A stretch of DNA of 64,000 nucleotides, from the NCBI GenBank assembly GCA_947499955.1, contig CANMQI010000003.1, positions 450,604-514,603 on the forward strand. The letters run 5' to 3'. Source of the stretch: an uncultured Granulosicoccus sp. (GTDB lineage: Bacteria; Pseudomonadota; Gammaproteobacteria; Granulosicoccales; Granulosicoccaceae). The notes under the pieces were generated by a model. That model was not told where the DNA came from and did not search any database. It saw nothing but the letters and a program-made list of their open reading frames with translations. Made by a program: the position numbers and the translations under genes. Below, piece by piece: positions 10,244 through 19,597 of this stretch (its first letter is position 1; every line of letters begins with the position of its first letter).

Positions 10244-10436
10244 CATGACTGGCCACCATCACGTATCAGTCAACAACTGCTACTTGCGCCTGTCCCGGTA
10301 ATGTTTGCCGTTCAGCGAGCCAACCTGTTGGTTTCGTCATCTACATACGGGACTGTCGCTGGCTAACCAGCTGATTCAGGCGTATCGTGATATTTGTACG
10401 CGTAATTCCTCAATTGCCGGAGGAGGTCACCACGCC

Positions 10437-11015
10437 ATGCACCGTCAACGTTACTACTTCATCTCCGATGATCTGGACGACCTGGAACAAGTCGAAACCG
10501 AATTGCTCGCCCAGGGCGTCTCCGCCCCGCAGATTCATGTCCTCAGCCGCGATAATGCCAGTGTGCAACGGCATGAGCATTTGACGGGTGTCTCCTCATT
10601 GATGAAACGGGACCTGATGCACTCCGCCCTCATTGGTGCCGGGGCAGGATTTGCGCTGGCCATTCTAGTTCTTGTCATCGCTCGCGTCGCTGGCTGGACC
10701 ACGGGTGCCGCAGGATGGATGCCCTTCGTATTTCTTGCTGTCGCCACCTTTGGAGCCATGACCTGGCTGGGTGGATTGCGAGGAATCCAATCTCCGAACC
10801 ATCAATTCAAACGGTTTCAGGCATTGCTCGATCAAGGTCGGCATGTACTTTTCATCGACCTTGAACCGGTCGGCAGGTCAGTATTGGAGAAAGTCTGCGC
10901 AGCTCATCCGACCTTGGAACCAGCAGGCTTTGGCACTGCCACGCCGGATCTGATTCAGTCTTTCAACAGTAGAACCGACAAATGGTGGTATTGGCGCATG
11001 TGGAAGAACATCTGA
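10437..11015 (+). CDS. Uncharacterised two-helix membrane protein
   Basis: I do not recognise a specific function. The 192-residue product has a cytoplasmic-looking N-terminus (RYYFISDDLDDLEQVETELL, compatible with a small alpha/beta fold), two adjacent membrane helices (about 65-85 and 95-118), and a soluble C-terminal half (HVLFIDLEPVGRSVLEKVCA) that also looks alpha/beta. The architecture recalls small stress-associated membrane proteins of the DUF1269/YflT type, but the match is only by eye. The start is fixed by a strong AGGAGGT 9 bases before the ATG; the longer upstream extension is unlikely to be translated. It stands alone after the export operon. Confidence 0.7.
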   Translation: MHRQRYYFISDDLDDLEQVETELLAQGVSAPQIHVLSRDNASVQRHEHLTGVSSLMKRDLMHSALIGAGAGFALAILVLVIARVAGWTTGAAGWMPFVFLAVATFGAMTWLGGLRGIQSPNHQFKRFQALLDQGRHVLFIDLEPVGRSVLEKVCAAHPTLEPAGFGTATPDLIQSFNSRTDKWWYWRMWKNI

Positions 11016-11058
11016 AAGCAAGTCAAACGGATCCTGAGTGTGAGCCTGTCCTCTCAGT

Positions 11059-12996
11059 TCACTGGAGGTAATCAGACAATGCAGAACATCGCATTTCATC
11101 GGCGCACCGTACCACCTCATACACCCCCATCTTCTCTCCCACGCCAGGCCAATACTCGTCCCGAGTGTCTGACGTGTTTGAGTCGCCGCCTGAATCGCCT
11201 TGTATATCGTTCCACCATTGCTTGAACGGCGTGTCGTCCGAGTAAGTGGAATCAGTCTGACTGCTGTGATCAGCGTGTTCGCAGGTAGACTCTACGTGTG
11301 TAGACTCTACGTGTGTAGACTCTACGTGTGTAGACTCTACGTGTGTAGACTCTGCCGCTGGCTCGGCATCCTGCCCCTGCACATCACGAATATCCAGCCC
11401 ATCACGATTCACGACACGAAATCGAAAGCGTGTTGACAGTAATTGTTGCACCTGGCTGAACGATTCTCGATCATTGCGAAGTGCTTGTTCCATTTCACCA
11501 TGAACACCCCCTGCTCGTTGTTGACGAACGAACTGCTCTTCCAGACCATCTGACTGTTCGTCTACCCGCTCTATGCGGTACCCCCCTTCATGCACAATAG
11601 TATGATGACGGGAACAAAGGCACACGCCATTGTCTACGCAGGTAGACCCACCATCCGCCCAATGCTGAATGTGGTGGATCTGCAAGTGCCGTGTTTGCGT
11701 ACATCCCGGAAATTGGCAATGCTGATCCCGGTTCTTGATACTTCTCGCCATGGCCGGTGTCCACATACGCGACTTCCTGCCGATATCAACAGGTTCGCCA
11801 TTGCTGAGAATCACGCCGGATACGCTGCAGTCACAGGCAATGCGGCGAGCAGTTGCGCGAGCTATCGGACCAGCGCCTTGAATGATTGGCCGTCGGCTCG
11901 GCAAGCCGTCAACGATCGCGGTATCCGACGAGTCGAATGGAGCCTCAGACATGTCGCTTGCAGTGTCTTCGGATGACGGCTCAGCCCCCTTGCTCAGGTC
12001 CGCAGCATCCACCGAGACAATGACTTGATAACGATCGGCAGTGGCCATGTCTCTGCCGGAAAACTGCAGACTGTTCTCGGCCATCAGTACCGCAGCATCA
12101 GCGCGGCGCTGTGTCATGGTATCTTCCGATTCTTCCAGCTGGCCTAGCGCATGCTCGACACTTTTCAGAAAGGCCTGGGCCACCTCGGGAGGCAATGCCA
12201 GCTTGATGAGTGTATTGCCGTTACTGACAGTTTGCCAACTGAAGGAACGGGCTTCGATCTGTTGAAGACTTCGCATATTCTCTTGCTCTGCATCACCGCC
12301 TGCATGATCCTGCTGCCACCGATATTCATTGCACAGCCGTTCCACGTCAGACACCGAGGCATCCAGAGCAGCATGGCACAGCACCCTTTCACTATTACCA
12401 TCAGCCACTCTTGAAATGAGCCTGACCGTTGACCAGGTGAGTTTGCCGTCTCGGAACAGCGCGGTGGTAATTGGCAAGCTACGCAATTTTCGCCCCACTC
12501 GCAGATATTCCCAACCCAGCTTCATACTGATACCCAACTCGAGATTCATCCAGGCTCCGCAGTGCCGGGAGCCGGATGACTCCCAGCCCTTCAATTCGTC
12601 GAAGCGCACGAGAAGTTCCAGCTGTTCCGCCATGCCAGACGCCTGATTCCTGCCCAGCTGTTTCAATCGATGCGCGATAGCAGAGGCTTCGCTTCGGGAA
12701 GTTCGTGAACTCCCATAAGCCTGTTCTGACTCCTGCTTTTGTCCGTAGTCGGCATTGTCGTCACTTCCTTGATCAGCTGTGCCGCCTGCATCATTATCAA
12801 GAGGAATGTCAACGCCGTCCATGAACGCCATGGCCAGGCGCACGCTCTGACCAAACCGCTGCTGAGCGTCAGTGTCGAAGGAATCCATGCCGAGAGGGAT
12901 GCGTGTCTTGCGCGCGTTCGGCCCAGAATTTTCATGACCATGAGTTGCATTGCTCCTGAACTCATAGCTGTCTGAAGGGTTGTTCGAATCATCCAT
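11059..12996 (-). CDS. DUF222/13E12-type HNH endonuclease-domain protein with VESTH repeats
   Basis: A 645-residue protein with an N-terminal helical DUF222-like region (about 95-330) and a C-terminal HNH nuclease motif (KNRDQHCQFPGCTQTRHLQI, then HHIQHWADGGSTCVDNGVCL and CSRHH). The motif keeps the cysteines and histidines expected for zinc and metal binding. Such 13E12-family proteins are best known from actinobacteria, often in many copies; their role is not settled. Downstream of the HNH motif a 5-residue unit (VESTH) is repeated about five times, encoded by a 15-bp tandem DNA repeat. The N-terminal 70 residues are low-complexity and acidic. No mobile-element genes adjoin it. Start: ATG at 12996, with GGGATAA upstream. 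Confidence 0.82.
   Translation of the reverse strand: MDDSNNPSDSYEFRSNATHGHENSGPNARKTRIPLGMDSFDTDAQQRFGQSVRLAMAFMDGVDIPLDNDAGGTADQGSDDNADYGQKQESEQAYGSSRTSRSEASAIAHRLKQLGRNQASGMAEQLELLVRFDELKGWESSGSRHCGAWMNLELGISMKLGWEYLRVGRKLRSLPITTALFRDGKLTWSTVRLISRVADGNSERVLCHAALDASVSDVERLCNEYRWQQDHAGGDAEQENMRSLQQIEARSFSWQTVSNGNTLIKLALPPEVAQAFLKSVEHALGQLEESEDTMTQRRADAAVLMAENSLQFSGRDMATADRYQVIVSVDAADLSKGAEPSSEDTASDMSEAPFDSSDTAIVDGLPSRRPIIQGAGPIARATARRIACDCSVSGVILSNGEPVDIGRKSRMWTPAMARSIKNRDQHCQFPGCTQTRHLQIHHIQHWADGGSTCVDNGVCLCSRHHTIVHEGGYRIERVDEQSDGLEEQFVRQQRAGGVHGEMEQALRNDRESFSQVQQLLSTRFRFRVVNRDGLDIRDVQGQDAEPAAESTHVESTHVESTHVESTHVESTCEHADHSSQTDSTYSDDTPFKQWWNDIQGDSGGDSNTSDTRDEYWPGVGEKMGVYEVVRCADEMRCSALSDYLQ
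11285..11353. repeat. 15-bp tandem repeat, 4.6 copies, inside the HNH gene
   Basis: The unit GTAGACTCTACGTGT occurs four times without mismatch, followed by a partial fifth copy. The 15-bp period keeps the reading frame and encodes VESTH on the minus strand. Perfect identity between copies suggests recent expansion or slippage. Confidence 0.97.
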
Positions 12997-13251
12997 GATT
13001 TATCCCGGTTACCATGGGTTCAAGTTACCAGTTGGATGTCTATCTTACAACCTGAAACTGTCTTTTCATACAGTATTTCGAACGCAATCGATCTTGACTT
13101 TCAGGTATACTCGGTTGCCTCTTCTTCCATGGTCTTGCCTGCCACTGCTGATGCCTGTAGTGCCGCATATGAAGGGACTGAGCAGTTGTGGTTACGATGG
13201 TTGCGAAGGTTGCGCGCACGCTCGACGAGTGTGCCACCCTGACGACTCGCT

Positions 13252-13854
13252 TCAGTCATCAGCGCGTATGGACAACAACAATCGATCGTGCCAGCGACGC
13301 AAAGTGACCACAGCCACCAAGGCCCCGACAAGCGCCATCAGCATATCGGACTGGGTATCCCAGATGTATCCCTGCGTGCCCAGGAAGGCCTCTGCACTGT
13401 GACCTGACAGCAGCGCTACCCACCACTCGATCATTTCATAGAAAGCGCTGAATGCCAGACAGAAGCAGACGCTGAAGAAATCGACCCAGAATGCTCCGTT
13501 GACCAGGTGTTTTCGAAGGATGATTTCTCGCGCTATCATGGCGGGAACAAAGCCCTGCACGAAGTGCCCGAGCTTGTCGTAATTGTTCCTGTCACCGCCG
13601 GTGATATCGCGTATCCAGTCAAAAAGGGGCACCTCGGCATACGTGTAGTGGCCGCCCACCATCAGGACGACACAATGCAGAAGGATCAGACCGTAGACCA
13701 GTGATGTCAGTGGGAAGGATTCACGGGTCTTTATCAGAACAATCAGGCCAATTATCGCTGGAGAGACTTCCAGCAGCCAGGTATAGGGCTCATTGGGCTG
13801 ATACCCTGACCAGACCAATACCAGAAAGAAGACGGCCAGCCAGAGATACTTCAT
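13252..13854 (-). CDS. DUF2238/YjdF-like inner-membrane protein
   Basis: Polytopic membrane protein of 200 residues with about six hydrophobic segments. The conserved blocks YDKLGHFVQGFVPAMIAREI, FYEMIEWWVALLSGHSAEAF and GTQGYIWDTQSDMLMALVGA are the hallmark of the DUF2238 (YjdF) family, whose function is unknown. The start overlaps the stop of the upstream SDR gene by 4 bases (ATGA), so the two are co-translated. They may be the tail of the long nir run, but nothing in the sequence ties them to denitrification. Confidence 0.85.
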   Translation of the reverse strand: MKYLWLAVFFLVLVWSGYQPNEPYTWLLEVSPAIIGLIVLIKTRESFPLTSLVYGLILLHCVVLMVGGHYTYAEVPLFDWIRDITGGDRNNYDKLGHFVQGFVPAMIAREIILRKHLVNGAFWVDFFSVCFCLAFSAFYEMIEWWVALLSGHSAEAFLGTQGYIWDTQSDMLMALVGALVAVVTLRRWHDRLLLSIRADD

Positions 13855-14600
13855 GAGAATATCCGGTCTTCAGGATTGTTGAAATCCCAGCTCTCGCGCG
13901 AGCCTATCTGGTCGTCGTTCGCTCGAAGCAGTATGTCAGCCAGATACTCACCGACCTCTTCTGCTTCAGCCATTTTTCCGTCTGTCTGCATTTGCCTGAA
14001 AGCCTCTACTGTCTCGCCGGGAGTCGTCGACGCCAGTACGGCCTCCACCAGAGGAGTGCGGACTCCTCCCGGGAAGACTCGTATCACTGTCGACTCAACC
14101 ATCTCGGCGGCAGCCGCACGTGCGGCCATCCGCGCCGCGGCCTTGACGATGGAGTACGTACTCCAGCCGACCCGCGGAGCATTCGCCGAGTAGGAGTCCA
14201 GATACACGATACGCGCGCCTTCAAGCTTCGACTGCAATCGATTGTTCAACACCACGGGGGCACAAACGTGTACCGACATGTGATGCGACAAGGCCTCGGC
14301 ATCAAAATCCTGGTAACTGGCCAGCGGTACAGCAGAACCGGCGGCATGCACCAGAGCATCGATCTTCGCACAGGATTGAAGCGCGTCTACAACGGTACTG
14401 ATTCCCGAGTCGCCTGAAAGATCGGCGCAGATTGTCTGGAGGCAAGCCGGGTAGGTATCAGCCAACCGGCGCAAGCCTTCCACACTGCGTCCGATAGCCA
14501 TGACTGCATTGCCACGAGCTGCGAGCGCACGCGCAGTAGCCTGACCTATGCCTGACGTTGCACCGGTAACCAAGAACACAGGGACTCCCCCCAGATTCAC
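13851..14600 (-). CDS. Short-chain dehydrogenase/reductase (SDR)
   Basis: NAD(P)-dependent oxidoreductase of the classical SDR fold, 249 residues. Visible are the nucleotide-binding glycine motif TGATSGIGQ (12-20), HAAGS in place of NNAG, a catalytic serine in LDSYSAN (S136 or S138) and YSIVK with Tyr149 and Lys153. The substrate cannot be read from sequence. It starts 41 bp after nirN with a GTG preceded by GAGG, so it may be transcribed with the nir genes. Confidence 0.85.
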   Translation of the reverse strand: MNLGGVPVFLVTGATSGIGQATARALAARGNAVMAIGRSVEGLRRLADTYPACLQTICADLSGDSGISTVVDALQSCAKIDALVHAAGSAVPLASYQDFDAEALSHHMSVHVCAPVVLNNRLQSKLEGARIVYLDSYSANAPRVGWSTYSIVKAAARMAARAAAAEMVESTVIRVFPGGVRTPLVEAVLASTTPGETVEAFRQMQTDGKMAEAEEVGEYLADILLRANDDQIGSRESWDFNNPEDRIFS

Positions 14601-14641
14601 CTTGATGGCCTCTGGCAGGCAGCATACAACACAAACTCACC

Positions 14642-16246
14642 TCAGTGGCTGGTACCGCTGGACCGGGTGATCTTGTTGAATACGTTGTATTTACCCACCG
14701 GCTTGCTCGCCGGAATCCGGGTCACCTCTTCCAGCGTGTCGCCGTCATACACGACAACCTCGCCTTCCATTTCCCAGATACTCAACAAGGCATAGCGGCC
14801 GTCGCGGCTGAATTCGACATGTCCGGAGGTCTTGCCCGGTGAAGGCCGGAGTGTTTTCACGATGTCCAGGGTCTGCTTGTCGATGACATGCACCGCATCC
14901 TTGTCCGGACCGGTAAAGACATCCACCCAGGCGTAGGGTGACTTCTCGTGGCTTCGCATGAAGAAACCGGGGCCCAGTGTCTCGATGCGTTTGACGGTTT
15001 TCCAGGTTTGCGTGTCAATGATACTCACCACGCCTTCTTTCAGATTGGGGCTGGCCAGTACCGTCGTGTCTTGCCAGTGCCAGGTGATCCCCGAACCCAG
15101 ATGCGGCATGCCCGGCAGTTCGACATCGGCAATGCGCCGTCCTACATTCAGGTTGATTACCTGCCCCAACGCTCCCTTGCGTGATGCACCGATGAGATGT
15201 TCATAGGCGTCATCGAAGAAGAAGTCATCAAGGAAGTCGTCCAGTTTGATGAGCCTTACCGGAAAATCCGATGGTTCGGCCAGACCTTCTCCCATCTTGT
15301 AATCGTGCACATAGCCCTGGAAAACCGGATCGGGGTCATCGCTGTAGCTGATCTCCCAGACCTCCTTGAAATCCTTCAAGGCCACAATGAAACTCTCGCG
15401 AGGCTCTGCCGTATAGACGGCACTGACGCGTGAACTGTTGCCATGATCATCCACCACGTGGATGATCTTGTGCAGACTCAGGTCATCCGCATTCAGCAGC
15501 ACGAGCGTATGCGGCAGGTAATTGCCCACCAGTACATAACGATCATCGGCGGACACCGCCAGGTTGCGCGTATTGATACCGGCGCGTACCTCGACGATTG
15601 TCTCCAGCGTATACATGTCGAACTTTGACACCCAGCCGTCTCGCGAGGCGAAATAGACGTATCGGCCATCGGACGAATACTTGGGACCACCGTGCAAGGC
15701 GTGTCGTGACTTGAACCGATGAATGGGCTTGAAGCTATCGCCATCGAGCACGGTGACGTGATGATCACCCCCCTCCACCACCAGAAACACATTCAGTGGA
15801 TCGGCATCGTAGATGGGCTTCTGCGCCACTCGTTCTGCCTCTGGCGCCTCTACCACGTGTACTACTCGACTGGCGAGTATTTCTTCTTCTGTCCAGGCAG
15901 GATCAGTCTCAGGCTCCTGGTAGATGTACTCGACCAGCGCCTCTATCTGATCGTTCTTCAGAACATCGCCAAATGCTGGCATTTGCGTGGCGACGCGACC
16001 ACTGGTGATGATCTTCACCGCCTCAGGCTGACGCACGCGCGCCAGGTTCTGAGGCAATAACGCAGGCCCCATACCACCCAGGCGATCCTTGCCATGACAG
16101 CTGGCGCAGTGCGCCTCGTACGTGTTTGAGCCGGCTGCCGGCGTTTTGTCGGTAGCATGCACGGGCGCTGCAACCAGCAGAAACAGGAAGATGGAAGCCC
16201 CCAGCACCAATTGGCCAACCACGAAGATCCAGAACCTTACAGTCAT
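14642..16246 (-). CDS. nirN: NirN, c-type/heme d1 cytochrome (dihydro-heme d1 dehydrogenase)
   Basis: Periplasmic protein of 534 residues that acts late in heme d1 formation; the known role of NirN is oxidation of the dihydro-heme d1 propionate and hand-over to NirS. It has a signal peptide/anchor (FVVGQLVLGASIFLFLLVAA), a cytochrome c domain with CASCH (Cys47-His51) and an eight-bladed propeller like the d1 domain of NirS (DPLNVFLVVEGGDHHVTVLD, GGPKYSSDGRYVYFASRDGW). It is distinguished from NirS by its position at the end of the heme d1 operon and by a divergent propeller. The ATG at 16246 follows the nirJ stop by one base; a longer in-frame extension into nirJ is rejected. Confidence 0.82.
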   Translation of the reverse strand: MTVRFWIFVVGQLVLGASIFLFLLVAAPVHATDKTPAAGSNTYEAHCASCHGKDRLGGMGPALLPQNLARVRQPEAVKIITSGRVATQMPAFGDVLKNDQIEALVEYIYQEPETDPAWTEEEILASRVVHVVEAPEAERVAQKPIYDADPLNVFLVVEGGDHHVTVLDGDSFKPIHRFKSRHALHGGPKYSSDGRYVYFASRDGWVSKFDMYTLETIVEVRAGINTRNLAVSADDRYVLVGNYLPHTLVLLNADDLSLHKIIHVVDDHGNSSRVSAVYTAEPRESFIVALKDFKEVWEISYSDDPDPVFQGYVHDYKMGEGLAEPSDFPVRLIKLDDFLDDFFFDDAYEHLIGASRKGALGQVINLNVGRRIADVELPGMPHLGSGITWHWQDTTVLASPNLKEGVVSIIDTQTWKTVKRIETLGPGFFMRSHEKSPYAWVDVFTGPDKDAVHVIDKQTLDIVKTLRPSPGKTSGHVEFSRDGRYALLSIWEMEGEVVVYDGDTLEEVTRIPASKPVGKYNVFNKITRSSGTSH

Positions 16247-16247
16247 G

Positions 16248-17501
16248 TCAGCTGGCCCACCGTACCACACGCGTTTCCAGCTCACCGGGCACGGGCACAT
16301 CCTCGGCGTAGCTACTGGCATCGATGCCCAGCTCTTCATCGCTCAGGTAACAGGCAGGGTCGGCCCACCAGGGATCCCCGGTCATCTGCCAGGCTCTGAC
16401 GCGCGTATTGCCACCGCACACAGCCAGCTCGGGGCACACTCTGCAACGTCCACGCAGGGGTCGTGTTTGCATTTTCAGGCCTGCCATCAGGCTGTCCGAG
16501 GTATCCGTCCAGATATCCGAAAAAGCCCGTTCCTTGACATTCCCAAGATTGTAATTCCACCAGAACGTATCGGGGTGAACATTACCGAGGTTGTCGATAT
16601 TGGCGATATTCACACCGGAAGAGTTTCCGCCCCAGGCTCGCAGAACGCCCTGCATGTATGCCAGATGTTCCGGGTAATGCTCGGCCACCCAATGCAGCAG
16701 ATAGACGCCATCGGCATCGTTGTTCCCCGTGACGTATTCACGACGTCGTTCACCCATGGCATCGCTCCAGGCCGCCTTGAACAACTCGTCCATGACCCAG
16801 CGCGATGTCTGATGTACGACATCACGTTCGCGATTGCGATTACCTCTGCCGCTGTAGTTCAGGTGTGACACGTAGAGCTTGTCCACCGACTCGGTTTCCA
16901 TCAACTCAAGGATCAATGGCAGCTCATGTGAATTGTACTGAGTGGGCGTGAAGCGCATGCCCACCTTGATGCCCAGATCTCGACAGAGACGGATACCGTT
17001 CATGGCCTCCTTGAAAGAGCCTTTCTTCTGGCGAAAGTCATCATGTGTCTCTTCTATGCCATCGATACTGACACCGACATAGTCATAGCCTACCTCGGCG
17101 ATACGGTCGGCTGTCTCGTCGGTGATCAACGTACCGTTGGTGGACAGCCCCACGTAGAAACCCATGCTCTTGGCAAGATGCGATATCTCGAAGATATCCT
17201 TGCGCATCAGCGGCTCACCGCCCGAGAGGATCAGTACCGGCACACCGAATTGCCGCAGATCTGTAATGACCGAGCTCACCTCGGTGGTGGACAGTTCGCC
17301 GGGAAAGTCGATATCGGCCGAGACCGAATAACAATGCTTGCAAGTCAGGTTGCAACGCCTGATGAGGTTCCAGATGACAACGGGGCCGGTCGGCGTCCCA
17401 CCTGCCAATGCTGCTGCTTCGCGTTTCGCGTTCTTCCGGGGCTCGACGTTCTGCACCTTGTTGGCAAGCGCATTCATGTACCTTGACAGTCTGAACATCA
17501 T
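16248..17501 (-). CDS. nirJ: NirJ, radical SAM enzyme of heme d1 synthesis
   Basis: Cytoplasmic radical SAM enzyme that removes the two propionate side chains and helps form the oxo groups of heme d1 on the didecarboxysiroheme path. The 417-residue protein carries the radical SAM cysteine motif CNLTCKHC (Cys50, Cys54, Cys57), the SAM-binding GGEPL, and a C-terminal SPASM-like cysteine cluster (CRVCPELAVCGG, with further Cys in ACYLSDEELG). The start is one of two adjacent ATGs (17501 or 17498) that overlap the nirH stop, so translation is coupled. Confidence 0.93.
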   Translation of the reverse strand: MMFRLSRYMNALANKVQNVEPRKNAKREAAALAGGTPTGPVVIWNLIRRCNLTCKHCYSVSADIDFPGELSTTEVSSVITDLRQFGVPVLILSGGEPLMRKDIFEISHLAKSMGFYVGLSTNGTLITDETADRIAEVGYDYVGVSIDGIEETHDDFRQKKGSFKEAMNGIRLCRDLGIKVGMRFTPTQYNSHELPLILELMETESVDKLYVSHLNYSGRGNRNRERDVVHQTSRWVMDELFKAAWSDAMGERRREYVTGNNDADGVYLLHWVAEHYPEHLAYMQGVLRAWGGNSSGVNIANIDNLGNVHPDTFWWNYNLGNVKERAFSDIWTDTSDSLMAGLKMQTRPLRGRCRVCPELAVCGGNTRVRAWQMTGDPWWADPACYLSDEELGIDASSYAEDVPVPGELETRVVRWAS

Positions 17502-18028
17502 TTATCTCCCAGACGCATACCCGTCTTTTTTAGTATTCGTGTACTGAAAAGCACATCGTGCGACCTGGCACGATCGCCCAATAGCGTGGCAATACTCTCG
17601 ACCTTCTCCCTGACTTCGTCCCGGTTGCGTCCGTGGACCATCGCAAACAGGTTGTAGGGCCAATGCGGTAGTTTCCGCGGTCGCTCGTAACAATGGCTGA
17701 CCATGGCGAGGTTCCCAACCTGCTTGCCGATCCGCTCGATCAATGCATCATCCACGTCCCACACCGACATGCCATTGGCGACATAGCCAAGTCGATAATG
17801 ATTGGGGACGGCAGCAATGCGGCGTACCCGGCCATCTGCCAGCATGTTCCGGAATGTGGAGATCACCCGCTCTTCACTACAGCCCAGCTCCTCGGCAATC
17901 GGGGCGAAGGGTCGTGCGACCAACGGCAATCCGCCCTGGGTGGCACGGACCAGTCGGCTCTCGAAATCCGCCTCATCATTCTCCGCTCGAACCTGCGCCA
18001 ACTCTCTTACAGGGGTATTCATGGTCAA
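17498..18028 (-). CDS. nirH: NirH, siroheme decarboxylase subunit
   Basis: Lrp/AsnC-like protein of 176 residues; with NirD, NirL and NirG it decarboxylates siroheme to 12,18-didecarboxysiroheme. Features: an N-terminal helix-turn-helix-like segment (PLVARPFAPIAEELGCSEER), then the ferredoxin-like core containing YERPRKLPHWPYNLFAMVHG, and the C-terminal SHDVLFSTRILKKTGMRL. The last block and the WPYNLF motif resemble NirH/NirL rather than NirD/NirG. The start overlaps the nirG stop by 4 bases. Confidence 0.85.
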   Translation of the reverse strand: MTMNTPVRELAQVRAENDEADFESRLVRATQGGLPLVARPFAPIAEELGCSEERVISTFRNMLADGRVRRIAAVPNHYRLGYVANGMSVWDVDDALIERIGKQVGNLAMVSHCYERPRKLPHWPYNLFAMVHGRNRDEVREKVESIATLLGDRARSHDVLFSTRILKKTGMRLGDK

Positions 18029-18468
18029 ACCTCCAGATGCAAGCCGATGAAGAATTCACGCGACTTGGGCATGTCGAGAACCTCAAGGCCAGTCTGTCTT
18101 TCGATATCCTTCAACACACGCCGCTTTGTGTGCAAGGCATCGCAGGCAATCACGAACCACATGTTCAGCTCGTGATCACGTTCGTAGTTGTGAGCAACCT
18201 CGTCGAATGAGTTGACGATTCTCTCGACAGGCTCGAATCGATCCTCTGGCACCCGAATGGCGCACAGGCTCAGGACGCCACCGAGATGATCGGCAACGAA
18301 CAAGGGGCCAAAGCGTGTCAGCAAACCTGAATCCAGCATGGCTTGCAGCCGCTCCAGCAGCGTCTGTTCACTGGTATCCAGCTCATCTGCCAGCTCCAGA
18401 AACGGCCTTTCACACAGGGGCAAGCCGGCCTGCAAGCGATTGATGATGCTTCTGTCAAGCGAGTCCAT
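18025..18468 (-). CDS. nirG: NirG, siroheme decarboxylase subunit
   Basis: Small Lrp-like protein (147 residues) of the siroheme decarboxylase complex. It has the helix-turn-helix-like ELADELDTSEQTLLERLQAM and a ferredoxin-like half with NYERDHELNMWFVIACDALH, typical of the NirD/NirG branch. The ATG at 18468 is preferred over an upstream in-frame ATG at 18510 because it gives the usual length and starts at MDSLDRSIINRLQAGLPLCE, which aligns with the start of the other subunits. It overlaps the end of nirDL by 14 bases in another frame. Confidence 0.84.
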   Translation of the reverse strand: MDSLDRSIINRLQAGLPLCERPFLELADELDTSEQTLLERLQAMLDSGLLTRFGPLFVADHLGGVLSLCAIRVPEDRFEPVERIVNSFDEVAHNYERDHELNMWFVIACDALHTKRRVLKDIERQTGLEVLDMPKSREFFIGLHLEV

Positions 18469-19597
18469 GACCAGCCTCCGATGTAGCAGCGTCGCTTGAC
18501 GCCGTGTCACTGTGGATCATGGGTCCGGGGACAGGCGCGCGATATTGCGCACCTCGTTGCTTGAACCGGCGCTTGCTGAACAGCAGCTCATGATGAATGT
18601 GGGACAGCGAATGCTTTGCAGCCAGCTGTTCCACCTGATGCCGGACGGTGTCGTGGTTCTTGCCGTGAACCATGCAGAACAGATTGAAAGGCCAGCGGCC
18701 TTCGACACGAGGACGTTGATAACACAGAGTGACTTCAGGCTCATCGCCCAGCAGCTTGCCCACCTCATGGACGCGCTCATCAGGGATATCCCATACCGTC
18801 ATGGAATTCGCACGATAGCCGAGCTCGTGGTGACGAACGACGACGCCGAGGCGTTTGATGACTGACTGCCGGCAAAGATCTCCCAGGGCCTGCAGGACCT
18901 GATTTTCCGACCAGCCGATACGCTCGCCAATGGACTTGTAGGGCTGTGACACCAGCGGCAAACCACCTTGTATCTGCACGATGAGGGGTTCGTATGTTGC
19001 CAGCAGTGTCTGCCATTGTTCGGCAGTCGGTGTGTCCTGCAGTTGGCTGGGGAGGTACTGTGCGGAGGATGGTCTGTCGGCGTCACACAGCTTGTCGACC
19101 GAGCCGGTGGCGCCCTTGCACTTTCCATCGAAGTCCATCTTGAAGCTGAGGTCGATATGGTAATCCTTCAGCAGCGGAAGCCGGAGTACCGGGTAGCCGA
19201 TGGTGCTTTCGATACGGACAAGCGCAGCCTCCAGTGCCTGTTGATTCGATGCGGTGACCACGAACCAGATGTTGAAGCGGTGTTCACGCTCGTAGTTATG
19301 GTTGACCTCGCCAAATTGATTGATCTGCATGGCAACCGATTCGAGTTTCGTCTCCGGCACCGCGACGGCCGCCAGCAGACTGGCACCAATGCAGTTAGGA
19401 CGAAAGACCGGACCGACACGACTGATGGTGCCATTTTCCTGGAACTGCTTCAGTTCCTGCAATACCTGTGGCGGCGTACTGCCCACCAGCTGCGCGATGG
19501 TCGCGAATGGTTGTGATACCAGAGGAAATCCGGTTTGCCAGTCGTTCAGCAGCACCTGTTGCAGAGAATCAAGGAGACCTGTGGCAGCTATGTTCAC
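18455..19597 (-). CDS. nirD-L: NirDL, fused siroheme decarboxylase subunits
   Basis: One 380-residue chain containing a NirD-type half (about 1-160, with NYEREHRFNIWFVVTASNQQ) and a NirL-type half (about 190-365, with YQRPRVEGRWPFNLFCMVHG and HHELLFSKRRFKQRG), joined by a linker of about 30 polar residues. Fusions of this kind are known in other denitrifiers and form the catalytic siroheme decarboxylase. Each half has its own helix-turn-helix-like N-terminus and conserved histidine-containing core. The start is GTG directly abutting the nirF TAA stop. Confidence 0.9.
   Translation of the reverse strand: MNIAATGLLDSLQQVLLNDWQTGFPLVSQPFATIAQLVGSTPPQVLQELKQFQENGTISRVGPVFRPNCIGASLLAAVAVPETKLESVAMQINQFGEVNHNYEREHRFNIWFVVTASNQQALEAALVRIESTIGYPVLRLPLLKDYHIDLSFKMDFDGKCKGATGSVDKLCDADRPSSAQYLPSQLQDTPTAEQWQTLLATYEPLIVQIQGGLPLVSQPYKSIGERIGWSENQVLQALGDLCRQSVIKRLGVVVRHHELGYRANSMTVWDIPDERVHEVGKLLGDEPEVTLCYQRPRVEGRWPFNLFCMVHGKNHDTVRHQVEQLAAKHSLSHIHHELLFSKRRFKQRGAQYRAPVPGPMIHSDTASSDAATSEAGHGLA

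Noticed and set aside
11285..11353. Possible CRISPR-like or regulatory repeat
   Set aside because: Units are contiguous without spacers and keep a reading frame inside the HNH gene; it is a coding tandem repeat.
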